A stretch of DNA of 64,000 bases from Aurantiochytrium sp. KH105 (taxonomy: Eukaryota; Sar; Bigyra; Thraustochytrida; Thraustochytriidae). Positions 1-8,884 of this stretch are shown piece after piece. A program made the position numbers and the translations under genes. Location of the stretch: assembly GCA_003116975.1 (NCBI GenBank), contig BGKB01000006.1, forward strand, positions 62,001 to 126,000. Reading direction: 5' to 3'. Every line of letters starts with the position of its first letter. Positions within the stretch are counted from its first letter, which is position 1. Under the pieces are notes generated by a model, which searched no databases, was not told the origin of the DNA, and saw only the letters and a list, made by a program, of their open reading frames with translations.

Positions 1-379
1 TTAGCATTCCGCTGGAAATGATACGTCTCGAGGTCAAGTACGGTGAGCTGCCACCTGAATAGAAGAAAAATTACGAAATAGTTTTTTGACCGGAGCTCTC
101 TCATTTCTGTTCCAACACCATGTATACTGTTTTTTTCGCTCTGCTGCATCGACAAGAACAAGCGAAGTTCGAGTGTGAAGTAGTGTCGGTTGACAAACTC
201 ACGAACCATGCTCTTTTCGATTCTACACGGGCGGTCGGCGGTCATCAAGGGTGCAAGAAAGAGTGTCGAGCTCTTGTCTGCTTAATTGCCTTGGTTTGTT
301 TTGCTTTGGTTGGGTTTGGGTGGGTTGTGTTCATTCATTCATTTATGAATTCGTTTGTTTGTTCGTTCGTTCGTTCAAA
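1..379. other. No gene recognised; short tandem repeats
   Basis: No open frame here resembles a protein I know. The stretch carries short tandem repeats: TTCA units near 340-352 and GTTC units at 361-376. It lies beyond the 3' side of COX19 and of the open frame that overlaps it. Confidence 0.5.
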
Positions 380-1033
380 TTATTCCATAATAACACTGCG
401 TATCCGACATAACTTCTCTTGCGCAGCGGCGTCACGTGCAATTCTTGCTGCGTCAGCTCTAATTTTTCGTGCGAGGCCCCGGGGCGCATACGCGCAGTTG
501 ACAAACTTTGCGTCATCATACGCGTCGTTGTACTCAACTTGATGCTGGTCTTCGAGCACGACAAGGTCCTCATCCAAAGCCTCGTCTCGATCAAAAATTT
601 GCGCGATCCGTGCTTCCAGCGCTTGAGACATGGCAGCGGCTAATTCGTCTTCGGAGGTTCGCCCGTCTCTAGCGCGAGGCCTAGGAGCCTGTCTTGCCCG
701 GGATCGATTGCGCTCAAGTGCAGGCTTGTTTTGATGTTCCTTCCTTGTCCGAAGTCCTCTCGACGGGGCAGCTGCAGCGCGTCTCCATTCACGCGTGGCG
801 GCAGACTCGAGCGAGGCTTGCGCCGCCCGAAGACGCTCTTGATAGAGCGCCCGCGCACGTTCGATAGCAGGAAACTCTGCTGCAGAAGTCGCTTGGAGAT
901 TCTCGGCCGCCTCATTCGCTGTCCTTGTTGCTGGCCTCTGCGCCTGCTGAAGCCTTGTACTTGACGGCGGAGAGGCCTCCGTAAAATCCTTTTCGCTCCT
1001 TCTTTTCGGCCTCGAGGCTTGCGAGTTTTTCAT
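380..1033 (-). CDS. Open frame of 217 codons overlapping COX19 exon 2 in another frame
   Basis: An ATG-started frame on the same strand as COX19, but shifted, runs through COX19 exon 2 and about 530 nt past its stop at 912. The part beyond 912 is Arg/Ala/Glu-rich, then acidic around a DEALDEDLVVLED stretch, and ends in an Arg/Ala helix-like tail; it reads more like real coding than the part overlapping COX19. It could be a separate short gene, an alternative 3' reading of the COX19 transcript, or a chance frame in GC-rich DNA. I recognise no family. COX19 is the only secure product here. Confidence 0.25.
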   Translation of the reverse strand: MKNSQASRPKRRSEKDFTEASPPSSTRLQQAQRPATRTANEAAENLQATSAAEFPAIERARALYQERLRAAQASLESAATREWRRAAAAPSRGLRTRKEHQNKPALERNRSRARQAPRPRARDGRTSEDELAAAMSQALEARIAQIFDRDEALDEDLVVLEDQHQVEYNDAYDDAKFVNCAYAPRGLARKIRADAARIARDAAAQEKLCRIRSVIME

Positions 1034-1441
1034 CGTCTATTTCTACGTTGTATCGGAATCCCAGATCGTCAAGGTTCTCTTCTTGCATAAGACCTCTGTT
1101 GCGTTCATCGTCATATGATCAATCAACCAATCGATCGCTCGCTCGCTCGCTCCGTCAGTCTACTGTTGCAGCTATTGCTGGTGCTGGTGCTGCTGGCCTG
1201 ATGTCTGCTTCAACCTTGCAGCGCGCCCGGCCGAGCCTCGGAAAAAGTTCACAACTCACCGTTGAATGCGGCACTCGAGGTACGACTTGGACAAGTTCTT
1301 GCAAAGATGGTGCTTGTTCTTGTTCTCCTTGAGGCACGTAAGGAACTCTACCATAGGCTGCTTGCACTCGGCCTTGTGGTCGAGCGGGAAGGAGCCCTTC
1401 TCAGGCGGCACTGCCTGGACGGCCCCGCCCAAGTATGCCAT
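912..1441 (-). CDS. COX19: COX19-like cytochrome c oxidase assembly protein (2 exons)
   Basis: Small twin CX9C (CHCH) protein of the mitochondrial intermembrane space, needed for copper-dependent assembly of cytochrome c oxidase. Exon 1 is 1260-1441 and exon 2 is 912-1095; together they give 121 residues. Exon 1 holds PPEKGSFPLDH, a hallmark of COX19, then C26-x9-C36 and C47-x9-C57. The donor reads GTGAGT at 1259 and the acceptor CAG ends at 1096 (164-nt intron). Joining restores ECRIQRGLMQEENLDDLGF, which matches the conserved COX19 ECRMxRxLM...LGF region, so the splice is well supported. Without splicing, the frame stops one codon after the donor. Divergent from the OPA3-like gene, another mitochondrial protein. 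Confidence 0.9.
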
Positions 1442-1862
1442 GAGCCGCTGCCGCTGCCGCCGCTACCGCTGCTGCCGCTGTCGCTGCCGCTGTCGCAGCA
1501 GCGCCTCGACCCTCTCTCCCCCTCGCAGGCCGACCCCGGCCGGCGCTCCGCGCGTCTCGCCGCTCCCCGTCAGCAGCGCCGCCAAGCCCGCGGAGTTATT
1601 GCTCTGCCGCTCGCCGCCGCTGCCCCGCCCGCCGCGCGCAAGTGGGCTATCGGCCGCCGCGCAAGTGAACCTTTCGCCCGCCGCAAGCGCTTTATGCGCG
1701 AGCGGCCCTCTTGCGGCCGCGCCCGCCGCCGCCGCCGCAAGTGGGCTTCCGCCGCATAGCCCACTGTGGCGCGGCCAGAGTTTCACTTGCGCGGCGCGCG
1801 GCAAGTGCGGCTCCGCGGCGCCCGCCCTCGCAGCCCAAACCCGCATCGCGGCGCCGCCGAGG
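1442..1862. promoter_or_regulatory. Divergent COX19/OPA3 promoter with repeated GCAAGTGGGCT motif
   Basis: This 421-nt GC-rich spacer separates two divergent start codons and must contain both promoters. It holds several copies, on both strands, of a core GCAAGTGGGCTAT / ATAGCCCACTTGC: around 1636-1650, 1736-1747 and, inverted, 1755-1764, with partial copies at 1661-1670, 1783-1792 and 1801-1810. The same core recurs upstream of eIF3e at 44300-44395. The flanking DNA is CCG/CGC-rich. Function as a transcription factor site is inferred from position and repetition only. Confidence 0.55.
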
Positions 1863-2826
1863 ATGGCGCTGCCGCTCTTCAAGTTCGGGATCCTCGCCGT
1901 GCGGACGGTGAGCAAGCCCGTGGCCAACAGGCTCAAGAGCTATGTGAGTTGCCGCGGCCCCGGGTCGCGCCGCGGCCGGCGAGGCGGATGATCTGATCTG
2001 GTCTTGGCCTCGAGGTTCAGGCGCCCGCCGCGGCGCTGAGCTGAGCTGACCTGACCTGACGAGCTCGGGGCCGAGGCCCGCGAGGACAGCGGGCGAGACG
2101 CCGTGGAGCGAGTCCGGGAGCGTGCGAGTAAAGAGCGACGACGACTGACGACGGGTTTGGCATGAAAAATTGATCGTGGATCATGAATTTGGGTGTTATG
2201 ACTGCTCCTTCTTTTTGCTGCATGTTTTGGTGGGCCTGCTTTGATTTGCTGGGCATTCTGCGCAGGCCGTCGATCACCCGATCATGCGCAGTGCCTGCGA
2301 GGTGACTGGGCAGATCTGGCACCGCACGTAAGTCTACGGAGGCGTGAACACCTAGAGGAACCAATCGGCACGTTCCTTGTGCGTGGGCTGGAACCAGACC
2401 AGCCCGTGCCGTGAATAGAAGATGAGGTGACAAGCTAACGCTCGAGTGTTCAACCCAATGCTGTGCAGCGTAACGCGCGTGAATGTGCGGCTCATGGGTC
2501 ACAAGGTGTCAAAGATCAAAGATCTTCCCGAAGCCGAGGCAGTAACGCGCGGAGCCGACTTTTTTGGCGAACTCTTTGTGTATTGCGTATCTGCAGGAGG
2601 CATTATGCTCGAGCTCTGGCGTAGCGGGCGTGAAGGCAAACGCAAGGAGGCAGCCAAATTAGCTCGTCGGGCCGAAAAAGAACGCGTTTGGGGAGAACGA
2701 CTCGGCCAGCTCGATCGTCAAGTTGCTGTTCTCCAGGAAGAGAGTCTCGCTACACGAAAGTTGCTCGAGGAAATCAGGCAAAAGCAAGAGGCAGCGGCAC
2801 AAAAGAGATGGTTCTCGTGGCAGTAG
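1863..2826 (+). CDS. OPA3: OPA3-like mitochondrial protein (3 exons)
   Basis: OPA3 family, a small membrane-associated mitochondrial protein linked to mitochondrial morphology and lipid metabolism. Exons are 1863-1943, 2266-2327 and 2469-2826, giving 166 residues (human OPA3 is about 179). Exon 1 encodes MALPLFKFG...RTVSKPVANRLK, close to the family N-terminus. Exon 2 supplies AVDHPIMR...TGQIWHR. Exon 3 supplies VNVRLMGHKVSKIKDLPE and a GADFFGELFVY...LE membrane-like stretch, then an Arg/Glu coiled coil. Donors are GTGAGT and GTAAGT, acceptors GCAG and GCAG; joining keeps frame (phase 0, then phase 2). Head-to-head with COX19. Confidence 0.88.
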
Positions 2827-3032
2827 TGCCTCTCGTCTTTGACTCGTTCTGCTCGTTAAGCACGCTCTGACGGCAAAGCTCAATGAGGAGAATGGCGCCT
2901 GGGAGGGACTGCATAGAGCACCAACGGCACCCAAAACATGTATTTGCTACGCTGGTGCATAGGGTCTTTGCAGTCGCGAATAAACTTTGAGATTGATCAT
3001 TTTATGAGAAGGGGTGTTGTTTTCTTCTTGTT

Positions 3033-3582
3033 TTACTTGGCAAACTCATTCATCTTGGTCGCCAGCTTGGTATCCTGCGTTCGTATTCGCATGCGGGAAC
3101 GATGAGTAAGCTTGCTTGGCTTGAAAATTTGCTTCATCGCTGTAGACAGACACGCGTTGCGCCAGGACTTACCTTTTTCGTGAGCCCACTCGCGTCGTGA
3201 GTGGTAAGACGTACCTGTTGTGGCCAGAGCGTTAGTCAATTTTCTTTCATACAAGTCGAGGCGATTCGAGTCCACGTACTTCTACACGGTTGTAGACATT
3301 GAACCACTCTGGATGGTGATCCATCTTCTCTGCGATCAGCGCGGAGCGGGACATGAAGCCAAAGGCCTCGGTGAAGTCCTTGAACTCGAATGTCTTTGTA
3401 ATGGCATCGGCGGCGCCATCCTTTTCGGCCTCAAATTGCCATCCTTGCATTTTATCCGACTTCAGTGCCTTCTCCACGTCCTCCTTGGCGAGGCGCTGCG
3501 TCGCAAAGCCCCGTACGCCAGCCGCAAAGCCTGCCCGCGACAGAGCGCGTCCCGCGGTCAGCTTCGTGAGCGTGGAGGCCAT
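3033..3582 (-). CDS. Pterin-4a-carbinolamine dehydratase, mitochondrial-type N-terminus (3 exons)
   Basis: PCBD/DCoH family: dehydrates 4a-hydroxytetrahydropterin to quinonoid dihydropterin in the recycling arm of aromatic amino-acid hydroxylases. Exons are 3280-3582, 3173-3214 and 3033-3074, coding 128 residues; introns are only 65 and 98 nt, with donors GTACGT and GTAAGT, and intron 1 has a CTAAC branch-like site. The family signature E-x3-H-H-P-x5-Y-x9-H-x8-D is completed only by splicing: [11 protein letters not shown] sits in exon 1, the distal THD in exon 2 and the last D at the start of exon 3. The first 27 residues are Arg/Ser/Ala-rich and lack acids, as in a mitochondrial presequence (inference). 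Confidence 0.9.
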
Positions 3583-4227
3583 CGTGCGCGCCTTTTTGCT
3601 CCGTGCTTGACTTCAACGTCGACCTGTGCGCGCGCAAAAAGAAGACTCAAGAAAGCCGAAAGGGGACAGAAGGGCTCGCACCTCGCTGCTTGCTCCTGCC
3701 GTCGCGTTCGTTGCGCTTCGAGTCGCGTCGAGTTGCGGGTCTGACAGCCGAAGCCAAGTTGGGACTCGCTTCACCTCGTGGACATCTTGGCAATCACAAA
3801 AGTCAAGGCAAGAGGAAAGGCAAGAGCGGTATCTTCGCACCGCCTCGTACGTCCACGGCGCCGGCGCAAAAGGGCGGCAGATGCGTCCTGTATACATACA
3901 AGCACGCCTTTTCTCTGAGGGATGTTGTGATGACTTGGGGCTCATCGGCATCGTGATTTTCGCTGGCGCCACATCGCGCATACTTATGACCCGCGCAAAG
4001 CGGCGCAAAGAGAGGAAAAGAAGAAGAAGAAAGAAACTTTGAACGAAAAAGGTGGTTAGACCCAACAAAACGCGGATAGGTCGGCGCCCACGCGCGAGAG
4101 CACGATGGGCCTGCAGCCTCGCACGCGGGTGAAAGAACGTCTTCCTGCTGCTCCAACATTGTCATCGTCATCATCAGCAGCAGCAACAGCAGCTGCAGTC
4201 GCGGCGTCTTCTGCAGCGACGGCGACG
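3583..4227. promoter_or_regulatory. Divergent spacer between the carbinolamine dehydratase and MRH genes
   Basis: This 645-nt spacer lies between two divergent start codons and should hold both promoters. Open frames crossing it on both strands are basic and low in complexity, and I take them as chance. An ATG at 4105 is in frame with the MRH gene and could extend it by 41 Ser/Ala-rich residues, but the signal peptide argues for the ATG at 4228. Confidence 0.4.
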
Positions 4228-5091
4228 ATGAAGATGGCGCTTCTGATTGTGCTGCTTTTTGCGAGTGCCCTTTGCGCTCGCGCTGACGGCGAGGGGGCGA
4301 GCGTGAGCAAAAGGGCGAGAGCGCCTGAAACAGTGGTGATGGCAGACGTTTTGCTAACAGATCTCGCGGCAGCACCCGGATGGAAACAGCACATTTCTGT
4401 ACCCGATGCAACGACAAAGAGCAAGCGAGCGACCCCGCGGCCGCTCGCTGCGCAGGAGCTGCAGCTTGACCTCGCCAAGCTCAACGGGACATGCTGGGAC
4501 TACGAGGAGATTTACGCACACCAAACCTCGCGCATCTGCCCATTTCAGTACGTTTTTCTTTCGAGCGATTGGCAAGTTGCAATAGCCTAGACTAACGACG
4601 CAATGCACAGGAATATCACGCGCAAAAACGCACGTTATGCTTCTGATCAGGTCGACTTTGTGGGTGCTTTTGAGGACTTGGTTGCTCCGGCAACAATGAT
4701 TTTCAGTCATGGCGATGTCTGCGCGGGAGAAGAGAAAACATCTGCCACGGTGACCTTTCGCTGTCCACGTGAGTCCGAGCTAAATATCACCGCAGTTGTC
4801 GCATCTGAAAAGGAGGAGTTCTGCAAGACAAGCTACGTGATCAAGACACCGTGGGCATGCAGTATTCCAGACGCGACACCATTTGAGCAGAGTGCCTGTC
4901 GCCAAAAGAGCCAGGATCTTGCCGCGCTTCAGCAGGCCGTTGAGGCCCAATTTGCGGCTTTTGTCATGCCCGACCTCATCGCCTACATTGACAGCAGCAT
5001 CGACGCTTTGCTGCAGATGCTGGCGCAAGAAGCTGCAGCGAGCGGCAGCAGCACCAGCACCAGCGAATCCGGGAGTACGAATCCCCTGTAA
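4228..5091 (+). CDS. Secreted MRH (PRKCSH-like) domain protein (2 exons)
   Basis: Exons 4228-4547 and 4611-5091 code 266 residues. The donor is GTACGT after CCATTTCA, the intron is 63 nt with a CTAAC site, and the acceptor is CACAG. The chosen ATG starts a clear signal peptide (MKMALLIVLLFASALCARA). The spliced core reads NGTCWDYEE...ICPFQNITRKN..., then FSHGDVCAG, TVTFRCP, EEFCKTSYVIKTPWAC. That is the six-cysteine mannose-6-phosphate receptor homology pattern found in glucosidase II beta, OS-9 and the GlcNAc-phosphotransferase gamma subunit. The last two Cys fit the usual E-x-x-C-x-Y...C ending, but the Arg of GDRC is Val, so sugar binding may be weak. The C-terminal 100 residues are helical and Ser-rich. 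It likely acts in the ER or secretory pathway; the exact orthologue is uncertain. Confidence 0.75.
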
Positions 5092-5327
5092 TTACAATCC
5101 CCTCTACAATCGATGCGCATCCCCACACACTCTTTCACTAACCCTATGAGACAAGCAGACAAGAAGCAGCAAGAGCAAGAAAGGAACTCGCGCGCAAACA
5201 AGCTCGATAGGAAGCGTCTGGTATAGCACGTTTTCTATACATCAGAGAGAAAGAAAATTCACCCGACTTGGACAAACAAACCCCCGGAGCGCGGGTCGAA
5301 AGGGATCTGCGCCTTGCGCTTATATGC

Positions 5328-7310
5328 TCAGAGAGGTCTGGACGACGGATCTTCGGCTCCATGACCAGAAGACGGCACGTCAAGGTCTTTGAAACCATGG
5401 AACGAAGGCGCGTCAAGATCTTCCTGGAACCACCAGCCCTGATTTTCGCCCATGTGCTGCTTGGTGTCTTCGCACCACCAGCCACAGCGGTGCAATGACT
5501 CTAGGAGGTAATTGCGCAGGTGAAAGATCTCGTTGCGGAAATCGCTGTTTTGGCTGATGAGCTCAAGCTCATGCACGTGCCACTGGTGCTCCCAGGCGAG
5601 AAAGTTGAACGGCAAGTTTGTACGCTGATCTTTCGTAAGCACGGGGCGACTTCCATCGCGCGAGAACCGCAACAAGTGATTGAGGTCTGCACGCTGCTGC
5701 TGCAGCGCGGAGGCCACCGCGCTCTGCACGTCGCACTCTTCCCGCTCGTCAAGTGCGAAACGAAAGAAACTGCCAGGCTCTAGCGAGGTCTGCAGAGGCA
5801 GCAGCAAGGATGCCGCCGCCTCGTCGTCCTGCGCCTGGAACCTCTGGAGAGGCGCGAAGAGTCTGCCGCTATGCCATTGCGCGAGTAACACGGCAAGAAG
5901 AAGACCCAAAACGAAAAAACAGAGCTTTCGGAACGCTCCAAAGGTCTTGACTTGCGTGCGAAATACGAAAAGTGCCAAGAGCGTCACAAAGCCCAGCGCT
6001 GGGCTGCTGGCGAGAGTCACGAGCCCGCACATGAGCACAGCCGCCAAGTAGATCGTGTAGGTGGCAACATCCAGAGGTGTCGTTTTGTGCTTTGGCGCAT
6101 CAGCGGTCCCTGTCCAGACGACAGTTGCGCAATCCATTTCGACGGCCATGAGGAGCTTTTGGGCAACCAAATTGGCTGCCTCATCCTCGGACAGAGCCTC
6201 TTTTTGGACAAGCCCGCCTCCCGTGGGAAGCACCATGACAGCCCTAGCCCAGCCAGGTGCGATACGGTCGGGCTTGACCACAGACGCATTGCGCTCATGG
6301 ACCTGGTCGAGTGAATGAGTCGATGCCACGTCAGCTTCCTCGGGACAAGTGTGTACAAGAATGGCCATGTCGAAGCGATAGCGCTCGGAGCTCTCGCAGC
6401 AGGTGACGCCGTCATAGAACTTGAGGACTGCCTTGAGACCGCCACTCCTCCCGCGATGGGCCTCTTCGGCATTGTCCTCCTCGTTCATAATGTCGTCATT
6501 GTCTTCTTCTCCTTCTTGATCGTCTTCTTCTTGTTCTTGGTGTCCCGTACCAGTCTTGTCGTCATCATCCTTGGGCGTTTCCAGAGCAGTGGGTTCTGCC
6601 CCTGGGTTTGCGTACACATGAACTTGTCGGGCAACAAGCGGGGTGCGCCAGGTCACCTCGTACTGATCGAGAGCCTGAAGAACCTTGGTACGAAAGCTTT
6701 CGATATGGTCCGGAGACTTGCCGCCCACGAGGTGCACAGCGTACGACCGAAAGCGTGGTGCCTGTACATGGTTTGACTTCATGTGCGCGGCACGATGGCG
6801 AGTCACCCCGTCATTGGTGGCAACATTCTCGCCATCCGCGTCGCTATCGCTGCTGGAGTCCAGGTCGAAATCCTCGTGGCTGTCCCCTTCCTCGCTGCCA
6901 GCATAGATATCGCTAGTTTCGCCATCGGGAAGATCTTCGTCGTCATCCTCCTCTACGTCGTCGTCATCGTCGTCGTCGTCGTCGTCATCATCGTCGTCGT
7001 CGTCGTCGTCGTGATTTCGGTCAGGGCGACGAAGATGTTCCTCTAAGACCACGCTGCCTGCGTATTCGGCCATGCCAGGCAAGTTGACCTCTTCTTCGTC
7101 AAGGTCGGCCACGTGGGTGCTCTGGGCGTTGCTCTCGTCACTGCCGCTGTCAGTCGCGGCAGAGGCAAAAGTCGAACCAATCAGGTTCGCAGGTGTAGAC
7201 GAGGTCTTGAACGAGGCGGGTCGATCGCCAACACTGACCCAGCCTTCTTCATCGCGCGGACCAGCAGAAGACCGGCCCTCGAGCTGGTCGTCTTCCTCGA
7301 GATGCTGCAT
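5328..7310 (-). CDS. Acidic membrane protein of unknown function
   Basis: A 660-residue single-exon frame with a good ATG. I do not recognise the family. The N-terminal third is disordered and acidic, with an almost pure Asp run near residues 100-120 (6950-7012 on the + strand, GTC/GTCATC triplets) and a second Glu/Asp/Gln block near residues 245-280. A folded-looking segment follows (LKAVLKFYDGVTCC...ERYRFDMAILVHTCPEE). Three hydrophobic segments lie at about residues 413-482. The C-terminal 170 residues are Trp/His-rich (LAWEHQWHVHELELI, CGWWCED). The Asp run is triplet-repeat DNA and may vary in length between strains. The end is convergent with the MRH gene (236-nt gap). Confidence 0.7.
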   Translation of the reverse strand: MQHLEEDDQLEGRSSAGPRDEEGWVSVGDRPASFKTSSTPANLIGSTFASAATDSGSDESNAQSTHVADLDEEEVNLPGMAEYAGSVVLEEHLRRPDRNHDDDDDDDDDDDDDDDDDDVEEDDDEDLPDGETSDIYAGSEEGDSHEDFDLDSSSDSDADGENVATNDGVTRHRAAHMKSNHVQAPRFRSYAVHLVGGKSPDHIESFRTKVLQALDQYEVTWRTPLVARQVHVYANPGAEPTALETPKDDDDKTGTGHQEQEEDDQEGEEDNDDIMNEEDNAEEAHRGRSGGLKAVLKFYDGVTCCESSERYRFDMAILVHTCPEEADVASTHSLDQVHERNASVVKPDRIAPGWARAVMVLPTGGGLVQKEALSEDEAANLVAQKLLMAVEMDCATVVWTGTADAPKHKTTPLDVATYTIYLAAVLMCGLVTLASSPALGFVTLLALFVFRTQVKTFGAFRKLCFFVLGLLLAVLLAQWHSGRLFAPLQRFQAQDDEAAASLLLPLQTSLEPGSFFRFALDEREECDVQSAVASALQQQRADLNHLLRFSRDGSRPVLTKDQRTNLPFNFLAWEHQWHVHELELISQNSDFRNEIFHLRNYLLESLHRCGWWCEDTKQHMGENQGWWFQEDLDAPSFHGFKDLDVPSSGHGAEDPSSRPL

Positions 7311-8523
7311 GATGGATGTACAATGTTTTTACTTGCTTCCTTGCTTACTTCCTTGCTTTAAGCGAATGAAAAGCCGCAGAAGCACTTTCTCCCTTGCCTG
7401 CTTGCTTTCCTGCTTGCTTGCTTTCCTGCTTGCTTATCTGCTTGCTTTCCTGCTTGCTTGCAAAGACGAAGTCGTCGTTCTCCGAAATCCGAGGCCCCCA
7501 GGTGGTCGTCGCCAAAGTCCCGGTAACCCCGTCGCCGCTTTTCGCGCTATTACTCTGCAGAAGAAGACGACGAAGAAGACGAAGTCGCGGCTGCGAGCTC
7601 TTTAGCTCGCGTGCGCACGCGAGTGCTTGCTCGCGTCTCCCGCGGCGGCGGCGACGTCCAGCAGCTTCCTTTGCTGCACGTTCGCGCGGGTCGACGGGCA
7701 GCGAGGAGCTTTCCGCGACCACGCCGGGCTCGTTTCTTCGCGCTCGGCCCTCGCGGGCGCGCCGGCGCGGGGCCGCGCGGAGGCGGCTGCGGCGCGAGCA
7801 AGCGGCGCGAGCGAGCGGCGCGGGCGAGCAAGCGCGCGAGCAAGCGGGCGGCGAGCGCGGCGAGCGCGGCGAGCGAAGGCGGTCTGCGGCGGCCTCAAAG
7901 ACGCAGAAGCAGCAGCAGCAGAAGAAGAAGAAGGAGGAGAAGAAGGAGGAGAAGGAGCAGAAGATGGGGAAAAGGAAGGGAAAAGAAGGATTTGAAAATG
8001 GGGCCGAGTGCGGGAGAGCGCAAGGGTCGCAGAGCTCAAGACGCAGAACTGCCTCGGGGTGCGCCGCCGACTTGTCCTCTGCCACAGTTCACCCTCCTGA
8101 TGCTCAGTGACGATACCGATGACGGTGCAAGGTTGACACGCGCGGAAAGCATGGGGAATCCCACAGCTGTATCTTGGCTCCTCCAAGCGTCACTGCCTCT
8201 GGAGAGCGCAGCGGGAGCGGCGGGCGTCAGAGGGGGCTCGCAGTGGAGAGAGGCGGACAGGGGGCGGGAGGAAAGACAGACTCGCGAGGACTTTTCCTCC
8301 CCGGAATGACGCGGGAAGGCCCCCGAATGGGCACTCAAAAAAAATTAAACACGTAAGAGGAGGAGAATGATAGAGCTTGGAGGGAAGAAGTGTCTTTGTT
8401 GATAAGAACAAGAAGTAAAATGAAGAAGAGGAGGAGGAAGAAGAAGAAGAAGATCCTTGGGGCGGTTGGATCTTGTGTATGCATGCTTGATCTGTCGGGC
8501 TGGGAAACTATTGCTAAGCAATG
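7311..8523. other. No secure gene; purine-rich and TGCTTGCTT repeats
   Basis: Upstream of the acidic membrane protein. Positions 7385-7465 carry an interrupted tandem repeat of CTTGCTTTCCTGCTTG type; 7900-7985 is an AAG/GAG/CAG purine-rich tract on the + strand. Long open frames occur on both strands (for example 7345-8085 on - and 7394-8110 on +), but they are Arg/Ser/Lys or poly-Cys/Phe translations of these repeats and I do not support them as genes. Confidence 0.5.
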
Positions 8524-8840
8524 TTAATTGGCTCGCACGGAAAGGATCTGTTTGCTGAAGTTGAACATGCTCCCATTCGTGTATGTCCACATTCGAGTTG
8601 TTGCGGGGGAATGAATGAGCGTCTCAGAAAGCTTTGCGGTGCCATCACTTTGGCGAAAAAGCACATCTTCAACTGGCCGTTTCAGTGACTTGAAATCGTG
8701 CTGTCCCGCGTTTTCGAAAGGAAAACTCTGTTCAGCGTACACGATATCGGCAGGGAATACAGTAGCAATAAGGGCGCAACTGACAGAAGTGGCGCTATAG
8801 ATCAGGCCACAGTAGTACGTACATGACGCGCGCCTACGAT
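8524..8840 (-). CDS. Possible C-terminal exon of an unrecognised membrane protein
   Basis: An open frame of about 105 codons ends with TAA at 8524 and has no ATG near its 5' end, so it would have to be an exon. It starts near CTYYCGLIYSATSVSCALI, a hydrophobic stretch, and continues with FPADIVYAEQSFPFENAG and a polar tail. Composition is protein-like and the DNA is less GC-rich than its surroundings. A TAG followed by GCGCG at its upstream edge could serve as a splice acceptor. A rival ATG frame of 61 codons lies on the + strand (8615-8800). I cannot choose between them. Confidence 0.22.
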
Positions 8841-8852
8841 AGCCTTCAGGGT

Positions 8853-8884
8853 GAACGAACGAACGAACGAACGAACGAACGAAC
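8853..8884 (+). repeat. Tetranucleotide microsatellite (GAAC)8
   Basis: Eight perfect GAAC units. Slippage by one unit would change the reading frame of any coding sequence running across it on the minus strand. Confidence 0.95.

Noticed and set aside
7345-8310. Overlapping 190-250-codon frames on both strands
   Set aside because: Low-complexity Arg, Ser or Cys/Phe sequence from the purine and TGCTT repeats.
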